Positions 44,244 to 53,445 of a stretch of 64,000 bases of DNA are shown here, in pieces. The stretch is from Paenibacillus sp. PK3_47 (lineage in GTDB: Bacteria > Bacillota > Bacilli > Paenibacillales > Paenibacillaceae). Made by a program: the position numbers and the translations under genes. Below the pieces are notes generated by a model. It saw only the letters and a program-made list of their open reading frames with translations, had not been told where the DNA came from and made no database searches. The DNA is taken from the NCBI RefSeq assembly GCF_023520895.1, contig NZ_CP026029.1:3534001-3598000 (forward strand), given 5' to 3'. How positions within the stretch are numbered: the first letter of the stretch is position 1; every line of letters starts with the position of its first letter.

Positions 44244-45179
44244 ATGAACAATAACGACTATCAGTATAGAATAGACTGTGTGCTGCAATACATAAAGGAG
44301 CATAGCGGACAAAAGCTGAACCTTACTATTCTGGCCGGGGTGTCCCATTTCTCGAAATATCATTTTTCGCGGATCTTTACAGCTCAGACCGGTGTGACTC
44401 CGGCGGTGTACGTGAACCGGATACGGCTGCAAAATGCTGTAACTTTGCTGCTGGAGACACAAAAGTCTGTTCTGGAGATCTCCCAGCTGTGCGGATACGA
44501 ATCGGTCTCTACATTTAATAGTCTGTTCAAAAAGTACTACGGCACAACGCCAAGCGTATTTAGGAAGAGCAGCGGAAGAGATAGCAAGATTCGCCCGTAT
44601 TCCAGCAAGAAGCCGGAAGAGAAGCCCCGCCATGAGGATTACAATGGTTCCAGGACCAATAATCTTCTGAAAAGGGCGTGGGCCAGTATGATTACCTTCC
44701 GCGAGCTTCCGGAGTACAAAGTGGCATATGTGAGGCAAGCCGGCAGTTATCTGGATACACAGGAGACATGGAGCAGGATAGGACAGTGGGCGAAGCGGCA
44801 GGGGATAACCCCTGACAATGCTTATTTTATCGGCATCTCCCGGGACGACCCGGATCTGGTGGAGGATCAAGCCTGCCGTTATGATGCATGCGTCACCTTG
44901 CCGGACGGATTTGCGCAGCAGGACTATGAAGCTAGTATTGAGTTCGCAACACTGCCCGGGGGCCCCTGCGCCGTATATTCCTTTTATGATACAACCGATA
45001 AGTTAGTTCTGGCCTATCAGCAGGTATTCAGCAATTGGCTGCCGCACAGCGGGTACGAGGCCGATGACAGGCCCTGCCTGGAGTTCTGTCTGAATGATCC
45101 TGCACAGGACAAGGAAGGCAAGTGCCGGGCGGATCTGTATATCCCGGTTAAAAGCTTGAACGGAAGGGTGAACCCATGA
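44244..45179 (+). CDS. AraC-family regulator with GyrI-like effector domain
   Basis: 311 residues. Two AraC helix-turn-helix motifs at the N-terminus (LNLTILAGVSHFSKYHFSRI and VLEISQLCGYESVSTFNSLF, within residues 1-110), a basic linker, then a GyrI/Rob-like small-molecule-binding domain (~150-305; FRELPEYKVAYVRQAGSY, YFIGISRDDPDL, DLYIPVK). Such regulators often respond to hydrophobic or cationic compounds. Its stop overlaps the next gene by four bases (ATGA), so the two are translationally coupled. Confidence 0.9.
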   Translation: MNNNDYQYRIDCVLQYIKEHSGQKLNLTILAGVSHFSKYHFSRIFTAQTGVTPAVYVNRIRLQNAVTLLLETQKSVLEISQLCGYESVSTFNSLFKKYYGTTPSVFRKSSGRDSKIRPYSSKKPEEKPRHEDYNGSRTNNLLKRAWASMITFRELPEYKVAYVRQAGSYLDTQETWSRIGQWAKRQGITPDNAYFIGISRDDPDLVEDQACRYDACVTLPDGFAQQDYEASIEFATLPGGPCAVYSFYDTTDKLVLAYQQVFSNWLPHSGYEADDRPCLEFCLNDPAQDKEGKCRADLYIPVKSLNGRVNP

Positions 45180-45745
45180 ATACTGAAGCGCTTTTTGGAC
45201 AGTTTCCCGTACTCCGGTCGGAGAAGCTCATTCTCGCCAAGATTGAAGATAAGCACCTGGATGACGTATACGCGATTTACAGCAACAAGAAGGTGTTCCA
45301 GTACTGCGGCATTCTCCCCAAAACCAATATCGCTGCGGTCAAAAGCATGATCGGACACTTTGAACGGGATTATCTCAAACGGTCGCGGGTGAAGTGGGGA
45401 ATCATATCCACGGCGGAACCGGACAAGCTGCTGGGAATCATCGAAGTAATGGACTGCAACCAGAAGGTGAATATGCTCACTGTGGGCTATTTTTTGGCGG
45501 AAGCGTATTGGGGACAGGGGATTGCTGCGGAAGCGCTAAGGGTGCTGCTGGAGTATCTGTTCTCAGAGGTACAGGTCAACAGAGTCCAGGCTGAAGTGAT
45601 GCCGCCCAATGAAGCGTCCAAGCAGGTGCTGCTGAAGAACGGCTTCATTAAAGAAGGCGCGTTGCGCCAAGCTGCGCTCTGGACCGGGCAGGGGATTGTA
45701 GATTTGGAGCTGTACAGTGTCCTCAAGGAAGACTACGGCGCGTGA
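45176..45745 (+). CDS. RimJ/RimL-type GNAT acetyltransferase
   Basis: 189 residues. N-terminal LRSEKLILAKIEDKHLDDVY, acetyl-CoA motif VGYFLAEAYWGQGIAAEAL, and VMPPNEASKQVLLKNGFIKEG are typical of RimJ/RimL-like enzymes that acetylate proteins or small amines. Translationally coupled to the AraC/GyrI regulator, which may control it. Target unknown. Confidence 0.9.
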   Translation: MNTEALFGQFPVLRSEKLILAKIEDKHLDDVYAIYSNKKVFQYCGILPKTNIAAVKSMIGHFERDYLKRSRVKWGIISTAEPDKLLGIIEVMDCNQKVNMLTVGYFLAEAYWGQGIAAEALRVLLEYLFSEVQVNRVQAEVMPPNEASKQVLLKNGFIKEGALRQAALWTGQGIVDLELYSVLKEDYGA

Positions 45746-45782
45746 ACCTGCTACACTTATAGCAACATAAAGTACAGAAACG

Positions 45783-46445
45783 ATGGTGGCCATGCAGATT
45801 CAAATCGGAGATCAGATTATTCAATTTCATGTTCAATACAGCAAACGCTCCAAAATTTCGCTTCATATAGAAACCAACGGCCTTATCATCGTCAAGGCTC
45901 CCAAGGGCACAGGTGAAGATGTGATAAAGGACGCAGTGGAGCGGCACGGTGAGTGGATTTTGGAGAATCAGCAGAGGCTGGCTGCAGCAAGGCAGGCCCC
46001 GAAGGTCAAGGAATATCAAGGCGAAGAACGGTATCTTTATCTCGGAAAAGAGTACCTGCTGCACGAGCTCATTGAGCCCGGCGCCCGGAATGCAGAGGAG
46101 CTGAAGCTGGAGCTCAAAAAGTTCTATTTTGCCAGCCTGAAAAAAATTGTAGCCCGGCGGATGCCTCAGTATCAGGCCCAGCTGAAAGTTAAGCCCAAAA
46201 CTGTGGATATCGTAGAATCGGCAACCAAATGGGGGAGCTGCAGCGCGGACAAGAAGCTGACCTTCAATTACCGGCTGGCTATGGCTCCGCCCGAGGTTAT
46301 CGATTATGTAATCATTCATGAGCTGTGCCATTTGCTGCATATGAACCATGACCGTTCCTTCTGGCGCCGTCTGGGCAGTATTATGCCGGATTACAAGGAG
46401 AAGGAGGCGTATCTGGCCCGGTTCGGACAGTTTATGACCCTTTAG
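45783..46445 (+). CDS. YgjP-like zinc metallopeptidase
   Basis: 220 residues. N-terminal beta domain (YSKRSKISLHIETNGLIIVKAP) and a C-terminal zincin-like core with HELCHLLHMNHDRSFW, an HExxH-type motif followed by the third ligand region. This is the YgjP/DUF45 (M48-like) family. Cytosolic. The motif WGSCSADKKLTFNYRL is also conserved. Substrate unknown. The start has no strong ribosome site; an ATG nine bases downstream is an alternative. The gene converges on the next with a four-base overlap. Confidence 0.87.
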   Translation: MVAMQIQIGDQIIQFHVQYSKRSKISLHIETNGLIIVKAPKGTGEDVIKDAVERHGEWILENQQRLAAARQAPKVKEYQGEERYLYLGKEYLLHELIEPGARNAEELKLELKKFYFASLKKIVARRMPQYQAQLKVKPKTVDIVESATKWGSCSADKKLTFNYRLAMAPPEVIDYVIIHELCHLLHMNHDRSFWRRLGSIMPDYKEKEAYLARFGQFMTL

Positions 46446-47011
46446 TATTCAACCCCGCGGACTTTGGAGAAAATCATGGTGTCCCGCAGGTTCCCCTCGG
46501 TGTCACAGGCTTCATTACGGAGTATGCCTTCCAGTGTGAAGCCTGAACGTTCAGCCACTCTTGCGCTTGAGGTATTGCGTGAATCACAGCGGATTTCAAT
46601 CCGGTTCGCCTGCAGCTCATTTATAGCATAATTCGTAATAGCTTCGACTGCCTCCGTTATATACCCTTGCCTGCTGCAGGAGGTCCGTACCCAATACCCG
46701 ATTTCGAACCTGCGGCTTTGCCAGTTGATCCGGTGCAGCCCGCTGCTGCCGACGAGCTGACCGGTTTCCTTATTATACAGAAGCAGCCTGAGGTCTGAGC
46801 GCTCCAGGAACTCCAGCCGGGACCTTCTGATGCTGACTTCAGATTCTTCAAGGGTAGGCTCGTGCTGTGCCCAGGGCATCCAGGGCTTCAGCTCAGCCAG
46901 GCTCTCCAGAACCGCCTCGTTCACACCGGCCCCATCTCCCCACCTTGCCGCACGGATCAGCAGCCGGCTGCTTTCAAAGCTCTCCGGAATGGACAGCATA
47001 ATCGGTTTCAT
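46442..47011 (-). CDS. RimJ/RimL-type GNAT acetyltransferase
   Basis: About 189 residues from the ATG at 47011 (a longer frame starts at 47068 but lacks a better site). SFESSRLLIRAARWGDGAGV, GYWVRTSCSRQGYITEAV and EIRCDSRNTSSARVAERSGF follow the family pattern. Likely acetylates a ribosomal protein or small molecule. Stands alone next to the lasso cluster and diverges from it. Confidence 0.88.
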   Translation of the reverse strand: MKPIMLSIPESFESSRLLIRAARWGDGAGVNEAVLESLAELKPWMPWAQHEPTLEESEVSIRRSRLEFLERSDLRLLLYNKETGQLVGSSGLHRINWQSRRFEIGYWVRTSCSRQGYITEAVEAITNYAINELQANRIEIRCDSRNTSSARVAERSGFTLEGILRNEACDTEGNLRDTMIFSKVRGVEY

Positions 47012-47314
47012 ACCGTGATTCCCCACAACATCATCCCCCAAATCCCTGATTTCAAAAGAACATAACATGACTTTTGTTCCATTTTCAAGTGAAAAAGCGG
47101 GAGTGGGCCTGTCTCTATATCATACAAGTATATATAAGTCAATACGCTAAAGGATACCTAAAAGCATTCTTTTGTGTCATTCACAATTAAGGTAAGGGGA
47201 GTTAAATTATATAGTAAGAAAAATGTTCTTTATTAAGAACCAGTACACAGTGAAGGCTCCGCGGTAATCAGAAACAGATCCGGGGAAGACGTTCACGCAG
47301 GTGGAGGCATGAAC

Positions 47315-49243
47315 ATGAGCGCAATCGCCGGTATCTATCATTTGCAGCACCAGCAGCTGGATCCCGAACTGGGACCCAAACTTATGCAGCAGCTTAACCG
47401 TTATCCGGCCGATGATGCCAGGGGATGGCAGAACACAGATGTTTTTCTGGGCTGCCGTTCGCAGTGGATTACTCCGCAATCCGTGAATGCAACCATGCCT
47501 TTTTATGACCGGGAACGGGGGCTAGCGATTACAGCGGATGCGATTATCGATAACCGCAGCGAACTGTTTGAACAGCTTGACGTGCCCCGGGCAGACCGCG
47601 AAGCTATTCCGGACAGTCTGCTGATCCTGCTTGCCTATGAAAAGTGGGGGAACCAGGCACCGGTTCATCTCGTCGGTGACTTTGCTTTTATGATCTGGGA
47701 TGAGAAGAAGCGCGCATTGTTCGGCGCACGGGATTTCTCCGGCAACCGGACCTTGTATTTCCACAGATCGTCCCATTTGTTCGTGTTCTGTACAGTAATG
47801 CACCCCCTGCTGGCTATGCCGGGGGTTAGCCATAGATTGAATGAAGAGTGGATTTCCGAGTTTCTGGCGATCCAGGTTCGAATCGATGTTGCAGACTGCT
47901 ACTCCACGGTGTATGAATCCATTGAGCAGCTGCCGCCTTCCCACTCTATTTATGTTACCGGTGAGAAGATTGTCTTTTCCCGCTACTACACCATGCAACC
48001 TCCGCCCAAGCTGAGGCTTCGCTCCAACGGTGAATATGAAGAGGCTTTCCGGGACGTCTTTGGACGAGCGGTGAAAGACAGGCTTCGTACCCATCTGTCG
48101 GCCGGGGCCAACCTAAGCGGAGGACTGGATTCCGGCTCCGTGGTCAGCTTTGCAGCAGAAGAGCTGCGCCGCAGCGGCAAACCCTTGTATACGTTCAGCT
48201 CTTATCCTGTCGACAGCTTTGTGGACTTCAATCTGGGCAGACGGGTGGCTGATGAACGTCCTTATATTCAGGAGACGATCGACCATGTGGGCAATATTCA
48301 GCCAAGCTTTCTGAATTTCCCGCAGCTCAGCCCGTACAGTGAGGTCGATGAATGGCTGGATATTATGGAGATGCCCTATAAGTTCTTTGAGAACTCTTAT
48401 TGGCTCAAAGGGATCTATGAAGAGGCGCAAAAAAAGGATATCGGCGTGCTGCTCAGCGGCCAGAGAGGGAACTGGAGTATTTCCTGGGGGCCTGCACTGG
48501 ATTATCAGGCCAAGCTGATCCGTGAGTTCCGCCTGATCTCCTTCTATCGTGAGAACAGGCAGTATAACGAGTCGATGGAAGCAAACCCGAAGAAGGTGCT
48601 GCAGATTGTCGGCAGAAAGGCTTTTCCATCGATTACCGGGCTGCTGTCGAGGAAGCAGGATGCTCTGCCTGAGCTGATCAATCCCGAGTTTGCCAGACGT
48701 ACGGCAGTGCATGAACGGCTGAGAGAGTTCAATGTGGACCAGCAGTCTTACCAGACGGTCTACGATATCCGGCGGAAGCATTTTGAACAGCCGCATATCT
48801 GGAATGTAAATGGAACCGCAGCGACCAAGCTGTCGCTCAGATACCGCGTCTGGGACCGGGACCCGACGAACGATCTGCGCGTGATCCGGTTCTGTCTCTC
48901 CGTGCCGGAAGACCAGTTTGTGCAGAACGGTGTGGACCGTTCCCTGATCCGCAGGGCGATGAAGGGACGGCTGCCGGACCAGGTGAGACTGAACCGCAAA
49001 CGGCGCGGGGTGCAGGGTGCAGACGGCATTACCCGCATGATTCCGCAGTGGAACGCCTTCCTGGGGGAGCTGCGGGAGATGATTATGGATCCTCTAGCAT
49101 CCTCTTACCTGAACAAAACGGTGCTTACAGGCTGTCTGGACCGGCTGGGCAGGGAGCCTGCACCGGAGATGATCTATAATACGGATTTCCGTCTCCTTAC
49201 GCGGGGTCTTGTTTTCTACCGGTTTCTGAAAAGCATGTCTTGA
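47315..49243 (+). CDS. lasso peptide cyclase (asparagine synthetase-like, C protein)
   Basis: About 642 residues, starting at the ATG at 47315 (GGTGGAGG gives it seven bases; the ATG at 47309 is too close). N-terminal class II amidotransferase-like domain (SAIAGIYHLQHQQ), lacking the nucleophile Cys after Met, and an asparagine synthetase ATP-binding domain (LSAGANLSGGLDSGSVVSFAA, SGGLDS-type PP-loop). In lasso pathways this enzyme activates the ring Asp/Glu side chain with ATP and forms the macrolactam. First gene of the operon here, ahead of the precursor. Confidence 0.92.
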   Translation: MSAIAGIYHLQHQQLDPELGPKLMQQLNRYPADDARGWQNTDVFLGCRSQWITPQSVNATMPFYDRERGLAITADAIIDNRSELFEQLDVPRADREAIPDSLLILLAYEKWGNQAPVHLVGDFAFMIWDEKKRALFGARDFSGNRTLYFHRSSHLFVFCTVMHPLLAMPGVSHRLNEEWISEFLAIQVRIDVADCYSTVYESIEQLPPSHSIYVTGEKIVFSRYYTMQPPPKLRLRSNGEYEEAFRDVFGRAVKDRLRTHLSAGANLSGGLDSGSVVSFAAEELRRSGKPLYTFSSYPVDSFVDFNLGRRVADERPYIQETIDHVGNIQPSFLNFPQLSPYSEVDEWLDIMEMPYKFFENSYWLKGIYEEAQKKDIGVLLSGQRGNWSISWGPALDYQAKLIREFRLISFYRENRQYNESMEANPKKVLQIVGRKAFPSITGLLSRKQDALPELINPEFARRTAVHERLREFNVDQQSYQTVYDIRRKHFEQPHIWNVNGTAATKLSLRYRVWDRDPTNDLRVIRFCLSVPEDQFVQNGVDRSLIRRAMKGRLPDQVRLNRKRRGVQGADGITRMIPQWNAFLGELREMIMDPLASSYLNKTVLTGCLDRLGREPAPEMIYNTDFRLLTRGLVFYRFLKSMS

Positions 49244-49273
49244 CCTATAACTGCCTGAAAGGGGGTGAAATAC

Positions 49274-49399
49274 ATGAAAAAGGAATACAGCAAGCCTGCT
49301 TTGGAAGTGCTCGACGTAAAAATGACTATGGCTGGACCGGGATTTGCCATCGCCGACTCCTTCCAAAATGATCCGGATGAGACGGTGCACTACTCCTAA
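49274..49399 (+). CDS. lasso peptide precursor, paeninodin-like
   Basis: 41 residues with GGGGGTG upstream. Leader of 19 residues (MKKEYSKPALEVLDVKMTM) carrying the YxxP recognition motif and Thr at -2, as conserved in lasso leaders. Predicted core of 22 residues begins AGPGFAIAD and ends VHYS; Ala1 and Asp9 would form the nine-residue macrolactam. The core resembles paeninodin (AGPG start, FQ-DPDE-VHY body). It ends in Ser, the residue phosphorylated in paeninodin. The product and the ring size are inferred. Confidence 0.92.
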   Translation: MKKEYSKPALEVLDVKMTMAGPGFAIADSFQNDPDETVHYS

Positions 49400-49418
49400 G
49401 AATATTTTGGTTCGCGCG

Positions 49419-49457
49419 GCCCTCATCCCCCTGTGCTTGCTGGAGGGGGATAAGGGC
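49419..49457 (+). terminator. partial terminator/attenuator after precursor
   Basis: GCCCTCATCCCCCT pairs with AGGGGGATAAGGGC (one bulge), followed by TATATTTAT. It would let most transcripts end after the precursor gene, giving excess precursor over enzymes. Confidence 0.75.
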
Positions 49458-49501
49458 TATATTTATAACAGGCATGATCCGCCTATGGCGGCACGATATT
49501 G

Positions 49502-50452
49502 ATGATTGGAGTGAACCGTATGGCGAGTACCGTACAAGGCCTGGCCTACAAAGCGTTTGGCCTGCAAATCACCAGCGAATTCCCCCTGCCGGAGCTTCCG
49601 GTCTCGGATCAGCCGGGACTCATAGGCAGCGTATCTGTCATCAGAGGAGATCTGTCGGAACGCTGGCAAGCCATACCGAAGATCACTCCGAGCGTAGGAG
49701 TTCAAGGGAACGAAGTCATGTTCGAAGCAAAGGACACGGCTGTTTTTTCTATTCGGGACGGCAACACCATTACAGTATCGCCAGCGGCAAACGCTGACGA
49801 GGATTGTGTGCGGCTGTTCATTATGGGAAGCTGCATGGGGATTCTCCTGCTGCAGAAAAAGATTCTCCCGCTTCACGGCAGTGCACTTGTGCTGGACAAT
49901 AAAGCTTATGCGCTGGTTGGCCGCTCAGGGGCAGGCAAATCGACACTGGCCTCGTATTTGATGGATCAGGGGCATCTCATGATCAGCGACGATGTTATTC
50001 CCGTTATAGTGCAAAATGGAGTTCCGCTTGCAGTTCCAGGATATCCGCAGCAGAAGCTGTGGCAGCAGAGCCTGGACTATTTGGGAATGAATTCGTCCTC
50101 ATACCGTCCGCTTTTTGAGCGGGAGACCAAATTTGCCGTGCCGGTGCATGACCGCTTTTATGGCGAACCGCTGCCGCTTGCCGGTGTCTTTGAGCTGGGG
50201 GTAACGGAAGACGGTCCGGTGACGGTGCAGCAGGTAACCGGAATGGAACGGTTCCATACGTTGTTCAATCACACTTACCAGAAGGCGATGATTGACCGCA
50301 CAGGAATCCGCCAGTGGCATTTTAGCACGCTGGCTTCCTTTGTGAACAGACTTCCGATGTACCGGCTGACCCGTCCGCAGGAAGGCTTCAGCGCCCCGGT
50401 GCAGACTTCTTATATCTTTGATACTATTCGTGCACTAAGAGAGGAGAGATGA
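49502..50452 (+). CDS. HPr kinase-like lasso peptide kinase (K protein)
   Basis: About 316 residues; both 49499 and 49502 are possible starts. C-terminal HPr kinase-like domain with a P-loop, YALVGRSGAGKSTLASYL, preceded by LPLHGSALV and followed by LMISDDVIPV. In the paeninodin pathway the homologous kinase phosphorylates the C-terminal Ser of the precursor. The neighbouring precursor here ends in Ser, so the same tailoring is likely. Lies between precursor and B1 genes. Confidence 0.88.
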   Translation: MIGVNRMASTVQGLAYKAFGLQITSEFPLPELPVSDQPGLIGSVSVIRGDLSERWQAIPKITPSVGVQGNEVMFEAKDTAVFSIRDGNTITVSPAANADEDCVRLFIMGSCMGILLLQKKILPLHGSALVLDNKAYALVGRSGAGKSTLASYLMDQGHLMISDDVIPVIVQNGVPLAVPGYPQQKLWQQSLDYLGMNSSSYRPLFERETKFAVPVHDRFYGEPLPLAGVFELGVTEDGPVTVQQVTGMERFHTLFNHTYQKAMIDRTGIRQWHFSTLASFVNRLPMYRLTRPQEGFSAPVQTSYIFDTIRALREER

Positions 50453-50455
50453 AGG

Positions 50456-50752
50456 ATGAGTACAGCTCAGGTATTATCCCTTGAATCCGTTCTTGCCCAG
50501 CGGGAAGGCAATATCGCAAGCGACATGGACGGCGAAAAAGTAATGCTGAACGTAAAAAACGGCAAGTACTACAATCTTGGTGAGGTCGGCGGAGAAATTT
50601 GGTCGGCACTGGAGACCCCTTCTACGGTAAGTGAGGTTGCCGCCAAAATTCAGGAGATTTTTGAGGTTCCGGCAGAGACAGCGCAGCAGGATGTCCTGGC
50701 TTTCCTGCAAAGCCTGCTGGATGAAGATCTCGTCGCCATCAGCGGATCATGA
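50456..50752 (+). CDS. lasso peptide recognition element, PqqD-like (B1 protein)
   Basis: 98 residues. PqqD-like winged-helix recognition fold (VMLNVKNGKYYNLGEVGGEI, TVSEVAAKIQEIFEV, VLAFLQSLLDEDLVAI). B1 binds the YxxP leader segment and presents the precursor to the B2 protease. Starts three bases after the kinase stop and overlaps B2 by four bases. Confidence 0.92.
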   Translation: MSTAQVLSLESVLAQREGNIASDMDGEKVMLNVKNGKYYNLGEVGGEIWSALETPSTVSEVAAKIQEIFEVPAETAQQDVLAFLQSLLDEDLVAISGS

Positions 50753-51207
50753 CTGCCCTGGGCCGCATCCGGCAGCTGCTGACCCGGGACAGAGCTGCGG
50801 CAATGCTGCTTCCGGAAGCGCTATGGCGGCTTTTCCTGGCAAGAATCCAGCTGCTGTTTCCGTTCAAGCGGACAGCCCCGAAGCTGGGAATCCAGTCACA
50901 GGAGACAGGGATGGTGTCCCGGGACAGCGAGGCTCTAAGGATTCAGCAAATTACGAAGGCGATCCGGATTGCAAGCCGCGTTACACCCTGGAAAAGCACC
51001 TGTATGGTCAGGGCGGTTGCAGGGCTTAAAATGCTCGAAAAACGCGGCATAGAGAGCACCCTTTATATGGGCGTTGCCAGGGACAAAAAGGGACAGATGG
51101 CTGCCCATGCCTGGCTGCGGAGCGGAGCCTATTATGTTTCCGGCGACGATACGATGAAGGGCTTTGTCGTTGTAGAGAAGTTTGCCAAAGTGTTACAAGT
51201 TGAGTAA
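50749..51207 (+). CDS. lasso peptide leader protease (B2 protein)
   Basis: 152 residues of the transglutaminase-like cysteine protease family. Catalytic triad residues visible: Cys in WKSTCMVRAVAGL, His in MAAHAWLR, Asp in YVSGDD. Cleaves the leader after the Thr-Met pair of the precursor. Overlaps B1 by four bases and is followed 13 bases later by the exporter start. Confidence 0.92.
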   Translation: MTALGRIRQLLTRDRAAAMLLPEALWRLFLARIQLLFPFKRTAPKLGIQSQETGMVSRDSEALRIQQITKAIRIASRVTPWKSTCMVRAVAGLKMLEKRGIESTLYMGVARDKKGQMAAHAWLRSGAYYVSGDDTMKGFVVVEKFAKVLQVE

Positions 51208-51220
51208 TCGAGGTGGACCC

Positions 51221-53020
51221 ATGCAGGCGATATTACACTACGTCCGGCAGCTTCAGCATTTATCCGGAGTCAAACTATACTTAAATATGCTCGGCATGGT
51301 CGTCAGCGGTCTGCTGGAGAGCTCCGCCATTCTGCTGCTGGTTCCCATGCTGGGCATGGCCGGTATTGAGCTTGGCGGATCAGGTTCCGCCTTAAATCTT
51401 CCCATGCTCAGTTTCATATCAGAGCTGCCGCAGACGACGGCGCTGCTGCTTGTGCTTGGCGCGTACGTCCTGATTGTCCTCTGCCAGAATATGATTTCGC
51501 GTTTTGTCGCGATCCGCAATGTGGACATTCAGCAGACCTACAGCCGGCAGCTGCGATATGAAATCTACAGTGCGCTTTTGCGGGCCGAGTGGTCATTCTT
51601 TCTCAAGAAGCGCACCTCTGACCTCATTAATTTCATGACTACAGAAATGGCGCGGGTGCTTGCAGGAATCAGCTGCTTCCTGCAGTTCATCACTTCGCTG
51701 CTGTTCACGCTTGTGCAGATCGCCTTTGCCTTCTGGCTGTCTCCGTCCATGACGCTGGCGGTACTGGTGTGTGCTGTGTTTTTATCCCTCTTTTCCCGCA
51801 GATTTATCCGCAAGGCCAAGAAGCTGGGCAGCCGCAGCTCTCTGCTGGGCCAGCAGTATCTTGCCGGAATCACGGATCAGCTGAACGGAATCAAGGACAT
51901 CAAGAGCAACAATCTGGAAGACTCGCGGCTGGAGTGGCTGCACGGATTCACCGGTGAGGTCAAGAATGAGCAGCTTGCGTATACGCGTCTGCGTTCCAAT
52001 TCCCAGCTGGTGTACAAAATGTCCTCCACACTTCTCATCGCGCTGTTCATCTTCTTTTCGTTCTCATTCCTGAATGCGGGAGGACCTAATCTGCTGCTCG
52101 TCATTCTCGTATTTGCCAGACTGTGGCCGACCTTTTCCACGCTGCAGTCGTTAATGGAGCAGCTGGCTTCTACACTGCCGTCCTTTAAGCTGATGCGGAA
52201 GCTGCAGGAGGAATGCCTGCAGGCTGCAGAACATGGCACCGCCGGGGATGGAGGGAAGGAAGTCATCCCGATGACCCTGAAGCACAGTCTGGAAGCCCGG
52301 AACGTGAACTTCCGTTATGACGCACAGGAATCGCAGTATTCGCTGCAGGGGGTCAATGTACAGATTCCGGCTAACGGGATGACGGCAATCGTCGGGCCTT
52401 CCGGTGCCGGTAAAAGCACGCTTGTCGATCTGCTCATGGGACTGATGCAGCCGGAGTCGGGAGAAATCCTGGCTGACGGCGAACCTGTATCGGGTGACAG
52501 ATTACTGTCATACCGGCGCTCGATTGGATATGTCGCGCAGGATCCGTTCCTGTATAACGCGACGATCCGCGATAATCTGACCATGATCAAGCCGGATGCT
52601 ACGGAGGAAGAGCTGTGGGAGGCGCTGGAGTTCGCCTCTTCCGCGGACTTTGTCCGCAAGCTGCCGGAAGGCCTGGATACGCTGATCGGAGACCGCGGCA
52701 TCCGCTTGTCCGGTGGTGAACGGCAGCGGCTCGTACTGGCCCGGGCGATCATCCGCAAGCCGTCGATCCTCGTCCTGGATGAAGCGACCAGTGCGCTGGA
52801 TACCGAGAACGAGAAGCGGATCCAGGAAGCGCTGGAGCGTCTTAAGTCTTCGGTGACCGTGATCGTTATTGCCCACCGCTTGTCCACCATCCGCGGAGCG
52901 GACCAGATTCTCGTCATCGACCAGGGACGCGTCATCCAGCAGGGTGTCTACAGCGGCCTGGCGCTCGATAAAGGCGGGATGTTCAGCCGTCTGCTCAGCA
53001 GCCAGGGCGAGGCGATGTAG
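51221..53020 (+). CDS. lasso peptide ABC exporter (D protein)
   Basis: About 599 residues from the ATG at 51221, with GAGGTGG upstream. Six-helix ABC membrane domain, then Walker [11 protein letters not shown], signature LSGGERQRLVLARA, Walker B ILVLDEATSALD with catalytic Glu, switch His IAHRLSTI. Exports the mature peptide and usually gives self-resistance. A Gly-rich linker (AAEHGTAGDGGKEV) joins the domains. Last gene of the operon. Confidence 0.93.
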   Translation: MQAILHYVRQLQHLSGVKLYLNMLGMVVSGLLESSAILLLVPMLGMAGIELGGSGSALNLPMLSFISELPQTTALLLVLGAYVLIVLCQNMISRFVAIRNVDIQQTYSRQLRYEIYSALLRAEWSFFLKKRTSDLINFMTTEMARVLAGISCFLQFITSLLFTLVQIAFAFWLSPSMTLAVLVCAVFLSLFSRRFIRKAKKLGSRSSLLGQQYLAGITDQLNGIKDIKSNNLEDSRLEWLHGFTGEVKNEQLAYTRLRSNSQLVYKMSSTLLIALFIFFSFSFLNAGGPNLLLVILVFARLWPTFSTLQSLMEQLASTLPSFKLMRKLQEECLQAAEHGTAGDGGKEVIPMTLKHSLEARNVNFRYDAQESQYSLQGVNVQIPANGMTAIVGPSGAGKSTLVDLLMGLMQPESGEILADGEPVSGDRLLSYRRSIGYVAQDPFLYNATIRDNLTMIKPDATEEELWEALEFASSADFVRKLPEGLDTLIGDRGIRLSGGERQRLVLARAIIRKPSILVLDEATSALDTENEKRIQEALERLKSSVTVIVIAHRLSTIRGADQILVIDQGRVIQQGVYSGLALDKGGMFSRLLSSQGEAM

Positions 53021-53107
53021 ATAAGCGGAGTGTGTTCTTACAGAGAGCGCCTCCGATTGGGACTCCTTCAGACAGCTCAATCAACAACGTCTCTCTGGAA
53101 TCAAAAG

Positions 53108-53297
53108 CTAGTTGGAATTCCTCCACCTAATCGTATCTTTTTTCATCATTTATTAGCTTTAGTTGGAAATTCTCCATCTATTCGGGCCAATAAAGGCCTT
53201 TGGAGACTAATCTGGTACATTTAAGTGGAGTTTTTCCCACAAGCATTGTAATAAGGTTATTTATCAGAAGATTAGGTGGAGTAATTCCACCTAAGTG
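53108..53297 (-). repeat. four-hairpin intergenic repeat, copy 3
   Basis: Reverse-oriented copy of the 10011 and 21148 units. Read on the minus strand it has AGGTGGAATTACTCCACCTA, TGTGGGAAAAACTCCACTTA, AGATGGAGAATTTCCAACTA and AGGTGGAGGAATTCCAACTA in the same order, with AATGATGAAAAA between the last two as in copy 2. Confidence 0.75.
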
Positions 53298-53343
53298 AAT
53301 TCTTTAATTCAGGCTCTGAGCAGTCTGCACTCCAGACACTCCA

Positions 53344-53376
53344 AAAACCCCGGAATCTGTTGATTCCGGGGTTTTT
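53344..53376. terminator. bidirectional terminator
   Basis: AAAAACCCCGGAATC-TGTT-GATTCCGGGGTTTTTT. It closes the lasso operon on one side and the convergent nucleotidyltransferase gene on the other. Confidence 0.92.
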
Positions 53377-53445
53377 TCAGGTTCTACTGCACGATATCAC
53401 AACAGCAGAACCATTCACTATAAGCAGCAGTTCTTCCTGCCAACG

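Larger units (their letters stand above)
53021..53445. other. non-coding region after lasso operon
   Basis: No gene. It holds repeat copy 3 (53108-53297) and the bidirectional terminator (53344-53376); the remaining bases show nothing further. Confidence 0.6.
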
